Positions 1-8,107 are shown, counted from the first letter of the stretch. The stretch is DNA of 64,000 nt from Gordonia sp. 'Campus' (GCF_022206305.1 NZ_JAKOIW010000006.1:87756-151755); one strand, 5' to 3'. Translations and numbers: made by a program. The notes: generated by a model from the sequence alone, not told the origin.

Positions 1-380
1 AGCATCAGCGCCTGCTCGGGTGGGAGAAGGACATGCTCGCCGCCATCGATGTGCCCTACCGGGTGATCGACGTGGCCGGGGGCGACCTCGGATCGTCGGC
101 GTCCCGCAAATACGACTGCGAGGCATGGGTTCCGACGCAGGGCACCTATCGCGAGCTGACCTCGACGTCGAACTGCACCACCTTCCAGGCGCGTCGGCTC
201 TCGATCCGTTACCGCGACGAGAACGGTAAGCCGCAGACCGCCGCGACCCTCAACGGCACACTCGCGACGACCCGCTGGCTGGTCGCGATCCTGGAGAACC
301 ATCAGCAGCCCGACGGCTCGGTGCGGTTGCCCGACGAACTCGCCCGGTTCGTCGGCACCGATGTGCTGACCTCGCGGTGA
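1..380 (+). CDS. serS: Seryl-tRNA synthetase, C-terminal part (5' end outside the window)
   Basis: This is the open 3' end of a class II seryl-tRNA synthetase, which charges tRNA-Ser with serine in the cytoplasm. The frame is already open at the left edge and reads [12 protein letters not shown], so the start lies outside. The visible 125 or so residues carry the catalytic C-terminal core: [24 protein letters not shown] is cut short here but covers the region before motif 3, followed by [19 protein letters not shown], and the typical ending [19 protein letters not shown] then [10 protein letters not shown]. That order is diagnostic of SerRS. The next gene begins 14 nt downstream on the same strand. 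In M. tuberculosis serS (Rv3834c) also lies not far from the Rv3816c-Rv3805c envelope genes, which fits the rest of the window. Confidence 0.95.
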   Translation, partial: HQRLLGWEKDMLAAIDVPYRVIDVAGGDLGSSASRKYDCEAWVPTQGTYRELTSTSNCTTFQARRLSIRYRDENGKPQTAATLNGTLATTRWLVAILENHQQPDGSVRLPDELARFVGTDVLTSR

Positions 381-394
381 ACTGAGCGCGCGTC

Positions 395-1330
395 GTGACC
401 TCCGGCATCGTCATCGCCGTGATCGGTTCGTTGGCGTTCGCCGCCGCGGCGGTTCTCCAGGCGCTGGGCGCCGAGCAGGTCGCCCAGCGTGCGGCCGTCC
501 GCGAGGAACGACGCCGATCGGCATCGGCCCACCCGTCGTTGCGTTCGACAGCGGCCACCATGCTCACGGTGCCGTTCCTCGTCGGGTTCGTGTTCGACAT
601 CATCGGTTTCGTGGCGACGATCGCGTCGGCGCGGTTGATACCGCTGTTCTTGTCGCAGACGATCATCTCCGCGCGCCTCGTGGCCACCGCCCTCCTCGCC
701 ATGGTGGTCCTCAAGGTCGGACTCACACTGCGCGACTGGATCTCGGGCGGGGTCGTCGTGCTGTCGCTGGTGCTGCTCGCGGTGTCGGCGGGACGCGAGG
801 GGGTCGAGCACACGGACTGGATGCACTGGGCTGTCCTGATCGCGGGTCCGGCGCTCATCGCCCTGGGAGTGATCGTGATGCGGCGGTTGCGGAAACACAT
901 CGCCGCGGTGACCGGCTTGATCGCCGGCGCCGTGTTCGGTGTGATGGCCGTGGCGTCACGCATCGTCGACGGACTCGACCCGCTCGACCTGCCTGTCCTG
1001 TTCACCGATCCGGCGCTGTATGCGTTGCTGCTCAGCGGAATCGGCGGCTTCTACCTGTTCACGGTGGCGCTGCAGACCGGATCGGTCAACGGTGCGGCGG
1101 CAGCGCTCGTCGTGGGCCAGACGGTGTTGCCGGGTGCGGTGGGTATCGCGTTCCTCGGCGATGTCACCCGCGCCGGGTGGGGACCCGTCGCGATCATCGC
1201 GTTCGCCGCCGCGGTTCTCGGCGGAGTCGTGCTCGCGTCCTCGGGTGCGGTGACGGCGGTCGAGACCGCCGACGCGACCAATGCGCCTCGCGGATACGGC
1301 CATTCGCCGCGGGAGAGCGAGCGACGATGA
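395..1330 (+). CDS. DMT/EamA-like multispanning membrane protein, copy 1
   Basis: Predicted inner-membrane protein of 311 residues with about nine hydrophobic segments, starting with an N-terminal helix (GIVIAVIGSLAFAAAAVLQ). The internal organisation resembles drug/metabolite-transporter (EamA) proteins, but the substrate is unknown. A basic loop at residues about 35-48 (REERRRSASAH) follows the first helix. The C-terminal half (GGFYLFTVALQTGSVN, then LVVGQTVLPGAVGI, then LGDVTRAGWGPVAIIAF) closely matches the same region of the protein encoded at 4788-5672, so the two are paralogues. GTG at 395 is used, 14 nt after serS, which suggests co-transcription with it. The tail after residue 290 is hydrophilic and poorly conserved. 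The function cannot be assigned beyond a DMT-like integral membrane protein. Confidence 0.8.
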   Translation: MTSGIVIAVIGSLAFAAAAVLQALGAEQVAQRAAVREERRRSASAHPSLRSTAATMLTVPFLVGFVFDIIGFVATIASARLIPLFLSQTIISARLVATALLAMVVLKVGLTLRDWISGGVVVLSLVLLAVSAGREGVEHTDWMHWAVLIAGPALIALGVIVMRRLRKHIAAVTGLIAGAVFGVMAVASRIVDGLDPLDLPVLFTDPALYALLLSGIGGFYLFTVALQTGSVNGAAAALVVGQTVLPGAVGIAFLGDVTRAGWGPVAIIAFAAAVLGGVVLASSGAVTAVETADATNAPRGYGHSPRESERR

Positions 1331-1374
1331 CTGTGGGCACGACGTGACGCCGGCGAGGGTGCCGGGCGCTGCGC

Positions 1375-1809
1375 GTGCGGTGGCGTCTGCCTGGCACGAT
1401 CTGGAAGCAGTTCGCGGAAGCAATGGCGTTTTTCGATCCCGAACTCTGTGCCGAGCTTCCCGCCCCGGCACGACGGTGGCTGTGCGCGTCCCTCGCGACC
1501 GGCACACCCCTGGCCCGACGAGTCCGGATCACGATGACCGGGTCGATCAATCTCCGTGCGTGGCGACCCTTCCGGGCCGAACAGTTGATCGTCCCCGGAC
1601 ACGGATTCATCTGGGCTGCCCGCACCCGGGTGGGCGGGTTGCCGGTCAGCGGATTCGACCGTTTCACCGGCACCGAGGGTGAGATGCGGTGGAAGATGGC
1701 CGGGCTCATTCGACGGCATCACGATCCCGACGCACTGGGTCGCACGATGGGAAGAACGCTCAGGTGCAGGGAGTTCGGAGTTCTTCCGCGCCGACGTCGT
1801 GCGTGCTGA
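1375..1809 (+). pseudogene. Truncated DUF6544-like protein (remnant)
   Basis: The reading frame begins at GTG 1375 and encodes recognisable protein for roughly the first 110 residues: LPAPARRWLCASL, then VRITMTGSIN, WRPFRAEQL, GFIWAARTRV, SGFDRFTGTEGEMRWKMAGL. This pattern of a WxxF module, P-GF-W-A-R and a D-R-x-x-G-x-G-x-M stretch is what I associate with DUF6544-type proteins, which are usually around 250-290 residues long. After LIRRHHD the sequence loses any family resemblance and ends in an Arg/Cys-rich tail at 144 residues, so the C-terminal half is missing. The downstream 28-bp hairpin sits where that half should be. I interpret it as a decayed gene. The family name rests on motif memory only, and a short real variant is not excluded. 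Confidence 0.5.
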
Positions 1810-1827
1810 GTTCGGCTAGAGTCCCGA

Positions 1828-1893
1828 CCGATGAACCTCGTTTCGACTGCTGGACCTCGATCGAAGTCCAGCAGTCGAGTCGAGGTTCATCGG
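1828..1893. repeat. 28-bp inverted repeat (large hairpin)
   Basis: The arms 1828-1855 and 1866-1893 pair at 26 of 28 positions, with a 10-nt loop between. The arm begins CCGATGAACCTCG and continues CGACTGCTGGAC after a short mismatch. It lies between the convergent DUF6544 remnant and the TetR gene, so it could act as a bidirectional terminator. There is no T-run, and the stem is unusually long for a terminator, so a dispersed palindromic repeat is the alternative. Confidence 0.75.
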
Positions 1894-1927
1894 TGGGCTC
1901 ACCGGGTGACGGCCGGGTGTCCGCGTC

Positions 1928-2503
1928 TCACATGATCGCGGCGAGGACCCGGTCGAGGGCCCGATGTGTGCGCTCGCGAGCTGTGGCGTCGTCGGGATGC
2001 CGGGCGAGCCACAGGGCGGCCTCGTTCATCGCGCCCGACAGCTGTGCGGTGAGGGCGTCGACGAGGTCGTCGTCGATTCCGATCGCGGCGATCGCCTCAC
2101 GCAGGTGCACAACGGAATTCGTCTCGTCGAGTCGTCGCCACTCCTCCCACCCGATGACCGACGGACCGTCGATCAGCAGGATCCGGGCGGCCGGGCCCCT
2201 GGTGATGGCGTCGACGAAGGCGTGCGACCCGGCGACCAGCTGGGCGGCGGCGTCGGCACCGGCCTGTTCCGCGGCTGCGACAACGGCGCTCCCGACGTCG
2301 TTCTGCTGCTCCTCAGCGACAGCGGCGAAAAGCGCCTTCTTGTTCCGGTAGTGGTGGTACACCGCTCCGCGGGTCACTCCGGCGGACTCGGCGACGTCGT
2401 CGAGGGACACCGCGGTGAAGCCGCGCTCGGCGAACTGTCGCGTGGCGGTGGCGAGGATGGTGCGAGCGGTCTCGGCAGCGGCTTCGGCAGAGGCGCGAGG
2501 CAT
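1928..2503 (-). CDS. TetR/AcrR family transcriptional regulator (divergent to VOC gene)
   Basis: A 191-residue TetR-type repressor. The N-terminal helix-turn-helix is clear at residues about 15-60 (ATRQFAERGFTAVSLDDVAE, then SAGVTRGAVYHHYRNKKALF), followed by an all-helical ligand-binding domain that names no ligand. The start is set at ATG 2503 (MPRASAEAA), not the longer frame to 2557, because an AAAGGA ribosome site lies just upstream and the extra residues would come from the operator region. It is divergent from the VOC gene at 2578. The 74-bp spacer holds two related 19-bp palindromes and a 13-bp perfect outer inverted repeat, so autoregulation plus control of the VOC gene is the likely arrangement. 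Confidence 0.9.
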   Translation of the reverse strand: MPRASAEAAAETARTILATATRQFAERGFTAVSLDDVAESAGVTRGAVYHHYRNKKALFAAVAEEQQNDVGSAVVAAAEQAGADAAAQLVAGSHAFVDAITRGPAARILLIDGPSVIGWEEWRRLDETNSVVHLREAIAAIGIDDDLVDALTAQLSGAMNEAALWLARHPDDATARERTHRALDRVLAAIM

Positions 2504-2510
2504 GGACACT

Positions 2511-2570
2511 TCCTTTACGTACGCAGCGTATGTATAGTCCGATTCATACAAACGCATCGTACGTAAAGGA
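2511..2570. promoter_or_regulatory. Symmetric divergent operator/promoter (TetR-VOC)
   Basis: Two 19-bp palindromes, 2516-2534 (TACGTACGCAGCGTATGTA, 17 of 19 symmetric) and 2547-2565 (TACAAACGCATCGTACGTA, weaker), share an ACG-N3-CGT core. The whole block is flanked by a perfect 13-bp inverted repeat, 2511-2523 and 2558-2570 (TCCTTTACGTACG), whose outer ends also supply the AAGGA ribosome site of both genes. A TATAGT hexamer at 2533-2538 could serve as the -10 element of the VOC gene, which would place the first operator across that promoter. Confidence 0.7.
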
Positions 2571-2577
2571 GAAGTCC

Positions 2578-3003
2578 ATGCCAGTGACCAGCGTCTATCC
2601 CGTTCTCATGACCGATGACGTCGCCGCCACGTCTGCCTTCTATCGGGAGGTACTTGGCTTCGAGGTCACCTTTGATGCCGACTGGTACGTCAGCCTGCGG
2701 ACCGGCGCCTTCGAGTTGGCGATCGTCGATGCGTCGCACCCGACGATCCCGGAAGGTTTCGGTCGGCGGTCCCAGGGGCTGCTGATCAACATCGAGGTCG
2801 ATGACGTCGACGAGTTGTACGGGCGTTTGACCTCCGAGCAGGGACTGCATCCGGTGCTGGAACTGCGCAACGAGGACTTCGGGCAGCGGCACTTCATCGT
2901 CGAGGGGCCTGATCGAGTGCTGGTCGACTGCATCCAACCGATTGCGGCCGGTGAGGAGTACGCGGACGCATATGTGACGGACGCGGTGGCGGCCGGTTCG
3001 TGA
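2578..3003 (+). CDS. VOC (glyoxalase/bleomycin-resistance-like) family protein
   Basis: A 141-residue single-domain vicinal oxygen chelate protein. It opens VYPVLMTDDVAATSAFYREV and continues LGFEVTFDADWYVSLR, the usual first beta-alpha-beta-beta-beta module. The second module contains IEVDDVDELYGRL and HFIVEGPDRVLVDCIQP. Members bind metal and act on glyoxal adducts, antibiotics or aromatic substrates, but which one cannot be told here. ATG 2578 is chosen because AAAGGAGA lies 6-8 nt upstream; the longer frame from 2530 would run through the operator. Divergent to, and probably repressed by, the adjacent TetR protein. Confidence 0.85.
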   Translation: MPVTSVYPVLMTDDVAATSAFYREVLGFEVTFDADWYVSLRTGAFELAIVDASHPTIPEGFGRRSQGLLINIEVDDVDELYGRLTSEQGLHPVLELRNEDFGQRHFIVEGPDRVLVDCIQPIAAGEEYADAYVTDAVAAGS

Positions 3004-3040
3004 CCCCAGCTCCCCGAGCATGACTCCTGTTGTACGACAG

Positions 3041-4651
3041 TCACAGTGCGATGAGCAGCTCGGCGAGGCGTCTTTCGACGGGTGAGAGGGTGGCCGTGGT
3101 GTGCTGGTGTACGACTTGGCGGATGTCGAGGCGTGGGGTGTCGCCGGACCTGCTCGGCCCGTGAATCTCGTTGCGCACGTTGTTCAGATGTGTGGCCAAC
3201 CGTTTGGGTATGTCGGGCCGGCGGTTGATGTATTCGGGGTTGGGTGGTGCACCAGGTTCTGGGTTGAGTCGCCATGCGCAGCGGCCTTCGTCGGGTCCGG
3301 AGCGCACGATGCGGGTGGTGTACTGGCCGGGGTTGGTGCCGACCATCCGATTGTGTCTGGGGCAGGCGGGTGCGAGGTCGTCGATGTCAGTGAGACCACC
3401 GTCGGCCCAGTCCTGGTGGGCGTGGTGCAATTCGACCTGGGTGGCGGGTTGATCGCAGCCGGGGGCCGAGCACACCTCACCGTCGGGGCGGGCGAAAGAG
3501 GCCAGGCGCTGCCCGCGGGTGGCCAGACGTCTGCCACGGCCGAAGTGCAAGGGCACGGCGGTGGAGTTCTTGAAGATCGCCAGCCAGGGTTGGGCGTCGG
3601 CGGCGAGGTCGATGACGTCGGCGATGGGGAGCAGGGTGCCGGTCGCGGTGGTGGCGAGCCCGGCTTCGCGGATCAGGTCGTCGAGGTCGGCTTTGATGAT
3701 CAGCTGCACCGGCAGCCCGCGATGCGTCTTGCCGAGGAACCCGTCGTCGAAAACGGCCTTCAGCAGGGCGTCCAACGCGTCGTGGTTGATCTGCGCAGGG
3801 GTGCGAGTGTCACGCTCGGCTGCGACGGCCAGCGCCTCGGGATCGGCGTTGTCGAAAGAGCCTGTCGGAGAGATGGGGTCGTCGGGGTTGTTCATGCCGG
3901 GTTTGGCCCACACGGCCAGCATCATCGACAGGTGTGCAGCGAGTTCGGGGGTGAGGGTGCCGGACAGTTTTGCCGTCCCATCGGCACGTTGGCGTCCGAT
4001 CCACAGGTTGCGACGCCGTTGGCGGTCGGTGTCGTCGGCCAGGGTGCCGTCGGGGTCGAGGTGGGCGAGCAACCGTGAGCCGAGTTGGGTGATCTCGGCC
4101 GGGGGATGTTCGACGGCGATCTCGGCCATCTGTCGTTCGGCGGCGACCTTCACATCGTGGGCAACCGCCATCGGGATGCGGTCGAGGACGTCGATGACGG
4201 CCTCGACGTGAGCAGAACCGACGGCACCGTGAGCGAAAGCCGCTGCGAGTGTGGGGTGTTGGGGTTCGAGTCGCTCGCCGTTGAGGCAGGTGAGGGCGGC
4301 GGTCGCGGTCAGATGCTTGCGTCGTCGCGTCGGGTTCGAGACGCGCAGATGATGGGTCATGAAGGAGGTGAGGGTGCGGGTCCCGGTCTTGCGAGGGAGG
4401 TCGCGGGCCTCGGCTTCGGCGATCTGCCGGTCCCCGGCAAATGTGGTTCGTGCGATGGCGCGCTCGGTGCCCGCGGCGACCTCGATCAACTCGGCATCGG
4501 TACACGCCGACAGGTCCACGGTCTGCAGTTCGTCGAGAAGGCGATGCAACTCCCACATGAGTTCGACAGGTCGGGGTGAGCAAGTGTCGGCGTCAGGAGC
4601 TGAACCATCGAGCACGATGACCGTCACCCCCAGCGATCTAGTCGAATTCAC
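3041..4651 (-). CDS. DUF222 / HNH endonuclease domain protein (13E12 repeat family)
   Basis: A 536-residue protein of the 13E12/DUF222 family, abundant and often multicopy in mycolata. The long helical DUF222 part runs from about residue 30 to 330 (ELIEVAAGTERAIAR, then VEHPPAEITQLGSRLLAHLDPDG, then ALLKAVFDDGFLG). A C-terminal HNH nuclease motif follows at about residues 390-435: CSAPGCDQPATQVELHH, then DLAPACPRHNRM, with two Cys pairs and the HH and HN residues present. The biological role of the family is unsettled; an association with mobile DNA is often suggested. The GTG at 4651 lies 5 nt after a good -10 element on the same strand, which suggests a leaderless start. A GTG at 4627 is the alternative. 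G+C is similar to its neighbours. Confidence 0.85.
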   Translation of the reverse strand: MNSTRSLGVTVIVLDGSAPDADTCSPRPVELMWELHRLLDELQTVDLSACTDAELIEVAAGTERAIARTTFAGDRQIAEAEARDLPRKTGTRTLTSFMTHHLRVSNPTRRRKHLTATAALTCLNGERLEPQHPTLAAAFAHGAVGSAHVEAVIDVLDRIPMAVAHDVKVAAERQMAEIAVEHPPAEITQLGSRLLAHLDPDGTLADDTDRQRRRNLWIGRQRADGTAKLSGTLTPELAAHLSMMLAVWAKPGMNNPDDPISPTGSFDNADPEALAVAAERDTRTPAQINHDALDALLKAVFDDGFLGKTHRGLPVQLIIKADLDDLIREAGLATTATGTLLPIADVIDLAADAQPWLAIFKNSTAVPLHFGRGRRLATRGQRLASFARPDGEVCSAPGCDQPATQVELHHAHQDWADGGLTDIDDLAPACPRHNRMVGTNPGQYTTRIVRSGPDEGRCAWRLNPEPGAPPNPEYINRRPDIPKRLATHLNNVRNEIHGPSRSGDTPRLDIRQVVHQHTTATLSPVERRLAELLIAL

Positions 4652-4656
4652 GTTCG

Positions 4657-4685
4657 ACTATACGTCGAAATCGGCTGTCGCGCAA
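4657..4685 (-). promoter_or_regulatory. Putative sigma-A promoter of the DUF222-HNH gene
   Basis: On the minus strand, TTGCGC (4680-4685) and TATAGT (4657-4662) are separated by exactly 17 nt. The -10 element ends 5 nt before the GTG at 4651, so transcription would start at or next to the start codon, giving a leaderless mRNA. Confidence 0.6.
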
Positions 4686-4787
4686 CCATATCCATGGTCC
4701 GGAAACTACGGCTTTCCTGTCGGCGGTCTATGGTAAGAGTACGGCGATGAGCCGACGCGACGGCCGGATCAGGGCTACTGTTCGACC

Positions 4788-5672
4788 ATGCTGATCGGGA
4801 TTCTCGCGGCGGTGTTCGCGGCGCTGGCGTATGGCACCGCGTCTGTGCTGCAGGCACGGGGCGCGCAGAGTGTGGACACGGGCGCGGCTCCGGATGAGGC
4901 GCCGTCGTTACGGTCCACCATCACCGCGATGTTGACGGTCGCGTTCATCGCCGGAATGGCGCTGGACGGTATCGGATTCATCGGCAACATGGTGGCCGCG
5001 AGGATGATCCCGTTGTTCCTGGCTCAGCCGATCGTCAGTGCGAACCTGGTGGTCACGGTGGTGCTCGCCACGCTCTTCCTGAATGCGCGACTGTCGCGAC
5101 GCGACTGGATCGCGATCGGGGTGGTCGTGATGTCGCTCATCCTGCTGGGTGTCGCGGCGGGTGACGAGGGCCGCGAACACGAATGGTGGTTGCACTGGGC
5201 GGTTCTCGTGGTCGGCATCGTGATCCTCGGCGTGGGTGCTGCGGTGTTGCCGCGCATGCACAGTCGCGTGGCCGTCCTGGCCGGCCTGTCCGGCGGTGTG
5301 CTGTTCGGCGTCCTCGCCGTCGCGGTTCGGATCCTCGACGGGCTCGACCCCTTCGACCTCGGTGAGATGCTCACCGACCCGGCCCTGTACGCGATCGTGC
5401 TGTGCGGGCCGGGCGGTTTTTACATGTTCACCGTCGCGCTGCAGAAGGGCGCGGTGAGCGCGGCGTCGGCGTCGCTGGTCGTCGGCGAGACGATCGTGCC
5501 GGGTGTGATCGGCATCCTGGTGCTCGGCGACACCACTCGACCGGGGTGGGGTGTGGTCGCCGTGATCGCGTTCATCGCGGCCGTGGTCGGGGCGGTGGTG
5601 GTGGCGATGTCGCCGGTGGTCGAGGCGGTCGAGCGTGCGGGCGAGGCCCCGGTACCCGACCCCACGCCGTGA
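4788..5672 (+). CDS. DMT/EamA-like multispanning membrane protein, copy 2
   Basis: A 294-residue integral membrane protein with about nine or ten hydrophobic helices. It is clearly paralogous to the protein at 395-1330: both have the N-terminal ALAYGTASVLQARGAQ-type segment, MIPLFLAQPIVSANLVVTV in the middle, and a C-terminal block GGFYMFTVALQKGAVS, LVVGETIVPGVIGI, LGDTTRPGWGVV. It is DMT/EamA-like with unknown substrate. ATG 4788 lies 6 nt after a TACTGT hexamer (4776-4781) and no ribosome site is seen, so it may be translated leaderless. The two copies bracket the remnant, TetR, VOC and HNH genes, which suggests duplication with later insertion of that block. Confidence 0.8.
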   Translation: MLIGILAAVFAALAYGTASVLQARGAQSVDTGAAPDEAPSLRSTITAMLTVAFIAGMALDGIGFIGNMVAARMIPLFLAQPIVSANLVVTVVLATLFLNARLSRRDWIAIGVVVMSLILLGVAAGDEGREHEWWLHWAVLVVGIVILGVGAAVLPRMHSRVAVLAGLSGGVLFGVLAVAVRILDGLDPFDLGEMLTDPALYAIVLCGPGGFYMFTVALQKGAVSAASASLVVGETIVPGVIGILVLGDTTRPGWGVVAVIAFIAAVVGAVVVAMSPVVEAVERAGEAPVPDPTP

Positions 5673-5740
5673 CGTCCGGTCCGTGCCGAGTCCGCATGAA
5701 ATCACCTGTGGACCGCCCGTACCGGGCATCATTACCGGTC

Positions 5741-6994
5741 ATGCGCCCCCTCTTCCGCAGCATCGTCACCCTGACCGCGGTCCTCGGGGCCGCGGCCTCG
5801 GTCTCGGTCCTCGCCCCCTCTGCTCCGGCGGCACCGAGCCCCACGCCGGTGGCCGCACCCTCACAGTTGCCGTCGGAGGACCCGTTCTACGACGCGCCGG
5901 CGGGTTTCGAATCGCGTTCACCGGGGAGCGCGCTGCGCACGCGTCAGGTCGGGTTGGGTTGGCGCGGAACCGATGTGCCGATCACCGCGACGCAGATCCT
6001 CTACCGCACGACCGATGAGTTCGGCGGTCCGGCATCGACGGTCACCACGGTGATCTCCCCGCCCGGTGCTCGCGCCGGGACCCCTCGGCGCGTCATCTCC
6101 TATCACTCCTTCTACGACGCGCTGGGCTCGCAGTGCGACCCGTCGTACACACTGCGCGGCGGAAACGCGAAAGAGGCGCCGATCGACATCACCCTGATCT
6201 CCGGGTTGCTCGCCGCCGGGTACACCGTCGCCGCGCCCGACTACGAGGGCAAGGGCCTGCGCTGGACGATGGCGCGAGAATCCGGATACGCGGCCCTCGA
6301 CGGCGTCCGCGCCGCGCTCGGTCACCTGCGCGCTCCCGCCCGCACGCCGGTCGGACTCTTCGGCTACTCCGGCGGTTCGGTTCCCACCGGCTTCGGAGCC
6401 GAACTCGCCCCCCGCTATGCGCCGGAGTTGAACATCGTGGGCGCCGCGGCCGGAGGCGTGCTGGTGAACCCGGCGAACAATCTCGGATACGTGAACGGCA
6501 GCGAGAACTGGGCGGGTGTGATCCCGGCGCTCATGGCGGTCTACGCCGAGACCTACCGCATCGATCTGCGGCCCTACCTCTCGCTGAAGGGCACACAGGT
6601 ACTCCGTCAGGTCGCAGGAGAGTGCATCGAAGCGTTCGCCGACAAGTACCCGGGCCTCACCGACCATCAGCTCCTCGTGCCCTCGGTGAGTGGTCTGCTC
6701 GCTGTTCCCGGTGTGCGGCAGGCGATCTCACAGAACGTGATGGGGACGCTGGGAAAACCGCGAACCCCGATGATGCTGGGCGTCGGCAACTCCGACGGCA
6801 CCGGTGACGGCGTGATGCTGACCGCGGACGTCGCCCGGCTCGCCGGGTCGTACTGCGCACGGGGTGTGCCCACCACCTTCTCCGAGTATCGGGGGGCGAA
6901 CCACACGCGGGCCTTCATCCCGTGGAGCGCAGAGGCCCTGGGTTTCCTCGACCGTCGCTTCACCGGGCAGCCGGCGCAGGGATGTGGCCGGTGA
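5741..6994 (+). CDS. Secreted LIP-family lipase/esterase, copy 1
   Basis: A 417-residue secreted alpha/beta-hydrolase of the secretory lipase (LIP) family, expected to hydrolyse acylglycerols or other esters outside the membrane. From ATG 5741 there is a clear signal peptide (MRPLFRS, then IVTLTAVLGAAASVSVLA, cleavage near APA). The nucleophile elbow is GLFGYSGGS with Ser about residue 210. Other LIP landmarks are QILYRTTDEFGGPAS, SYHSFYDALGSQCDPSYTL (split here), and GYTVAAPDYEGKGLRW. The catalytic His probably lies in RGANHTRAF near the end. An in-frame ATG at 5696 would place a poor, charged stretch before the signal peptide. A second LIP lipase lies at 8108-9535. Confidence 0.88.
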   Translation: MRPLFRSIVTLTAVLGAAASVSVLAPSAPAAPSPTPVAAPSQLPSEDPFYDAPAGFESRSPGSALRTRQVGLGWRGTDVPITATQILYRTTDEFGGPASTVTTVISPPGARAGTPRRVISYHSFYDALGSQCDPSYTLRGGNAKEAPIDITLISGLLAAGYTVAAPDYEGKGLRWTMARESGYAALDGVRAALGHLRAPARTPVGLFGYSGGSVPTGFGAELAPRYAPELNIVGAAAGGVLVNPANNLGYVNGSENWAGVIPALMAVYAETYRIDLRPYLSLKGTQVLRQVAGECIEAFADKYPGLTDHQLLVPSVSGLLAVPGVRQAISQNVMGTLGKPRTPMMLGVGNSDGTGDGVMLTADVARLAGSYCARGVPTTFSEYRGANHTRAFIPWSAEALGFLDRRFTGQPAQGCGR

Positions 6995-7025
6995 TCACCA
7001 ACGCATCACACGTGCGAGCCGAGCC

Positions 7026-7532
7026 GTGAATTCGTGGGTGACCCGAGCCGAACGGGGCGGTGATGCGACCGTCATCCGCGAGTTGCTGACGGCGGCATTT
7101 CCGACCGCCGACGAGGCGCGCTTCGTGGACGACCTGCGTGCCGATCCGAACGCATGGATGGACGGACTGTCCATCGTCACGGAGTCCGATGGGCAGATCG
7201 TGGGATACGCCCTGTCCACGCGGTGCCATGTCGACGAGGAACCGGCTCTGACGCTCGGCCCCTGCGCGGTGTGGCCGTCGCGTCAACGTACGGGTGTGGG
7301 GTCGGCGGCGATCCGGGCCGGACTCGAGGCGGCGCGTCGACTCGGCGAGAACCTGGTCCTGGTACTCGGTCACGCCGAGTACTACCCGAGGTTCGGTTTC
7401 GAGAGGGCTTCGCGTTTCGGGATCCGCGCGCCGTTCGATGTTCCCGACGAGGCGATGATGGCCCTCGCGCTCGACGACAGCCGGCCGGTCCCGAGCGGGA
7501 CGATCGTCTACCCTCCTGCGTTCGGGGTCTGA
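7026..7532 (+). CDS. GNAT family N-acetyltransferase
   Basis: A roughly 168-residue acetyl-CoA-dependent N-acetyltransferase of the GNAT fold, YhbS-like in layout. The segment IVGYALSTRCHVDEEPALTL holds strands beta2-beta4. GPCAVWPSRQRTGVGSAAIRAG is split here but contains the Q/R-x-x-G-x-G acetyl-CoA loop (RQRTGVGSA). LVLVLGHAEYYPRFGFERA matches the YhbS-type 'Y-PRFGF' region. The substrate is unknown. The frame is open further upstream into the lipase gene, so GTG 7026 (or GTG 7038) is taken as the start; neither has a strong ribosome site. Two hairpins follow directly, between it and the convergent small gene. Confidence 0.8.
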   Translation: MNSWVTRAERGGDATVIRELLTAAFPTADEARFVDDLRADPNAWMDGLSIVTESDGQIVGYALSTRCHVDEEPALTLGPCAVWPSRQRTGVGSAAIRAGLEAARRLGENLVLVLGHAEYYPRFGFERASRFGIRAPFDVPDEAMMALALDDSRPVPSGTIVYPPAFGV

Positions 7533-7539
7533 GGTCCAC

Positions 7540-7601
7540 CTGGCGGAGAAGTTCTCCGCCAGAGACATGCGCGCGCCCCGGGAGATGTACTCCCGGGGCG
7601 C
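7540..7601. terminator. Two tandem hairpins between convergent genes
   Basis: Hairpin 1 (7540-7562) is a perfect 11-bp palindrome, CTGGCGGAGAA / TTCTCCGCCAG. Hairpin 2 has 11-bp perfect arms, 7573-7583 (GCGCCCCGGGA) and 7591-7601, with a 7-nt loop. They lie between the stop of the GNAT gene and the stop of the convergent 70-residue gene and so can terminate both. Confidence 0.8.
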
Positions 7602-7616
7602 GGCGCGTGTGCAGTG

Positions 7617-7829
7617 TCAGTCGGCGTCGGCGGACGGGCTCTGGTTGGTGCCACCGTCCGAGACCTCGAAGTTCTTCCACTCGCCGTTGTCGTGCACCTG
7701 CATGACCGTGCCCAGGCTGTCGTCGGGTGCGGCGACGGTCTTGAACCAGTCGTAAGCACCGGTCGCGTCGTCGAACTCTTTCTCCTCGACGACGTTTTCG
7801 CTGGAATCCACGACGCGGTACTGAGCCAT
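7617..7829 (-). CDS. Small acidic hypothetical protein
   Basis: A 70-residue soluble acidic protein that I do not recognise. It begins MAQYRVVDSSENVVEEKEF, then DDATGAYDWFKTV, and ends in a flexible Ser/Asp-rich tail. The YRVVDSSENVV and VMQVHDNGEWKNFEV parts look like a small antiparallel beta sheet around one helix. The coding call rests on an excellent ribosome site (GAGGAGAAG about 4 nt before ATG 7829), convergent placement against strong terminators, and an AT-rich TATTAT hexamer near 7895-7900 upstream. No function is proposed. Confidence 0.7.
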   Translation of the reverse strand: MAQYRVVDSSENVVEEKEFDDATGAYDWFKTVAAPDDSLGTVMQVHDNGEWKNFEVSDGGTNQSPSADAD

Positions 7830-8107
7830 GTTCTTCTCCTCACGGTCGATGTGTATGGCGTCCGGTCCGGTGCCACCCGGCCCGAAAGCCTTGACGCCAT
7901 AATATGAATCGGATCGCGCTGGGCGCCCTGACGTTCACCCGTCGACGTCTGATTGTGTCTGCGGGCAACGGGCCGGTAACGATCGTTTCGGGCAGGTTGT
8001 CCCACCACTTCGGGTGAGTACCCACATTCGCGGGAGCCGACACATGCGCCGCAAGGCGAGGAATGTCTACTGTTTCGTTGTACCGGCTCGCGGTCGGTGA
8101 TCGGCCG

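Noticed and set aside
3041-4651. DUF222-HNH gene as part of an insertion sequence
   Set aside because: No terminal inverted repeats or target duplications were found around it, and the family is usually not a transposase.
5402-5740. N-terminal extension of the first LIP lipase frame
   Set aside because: The extension reads through the DMT-like gene in another frame; a proper signal peptide begins at 5741.
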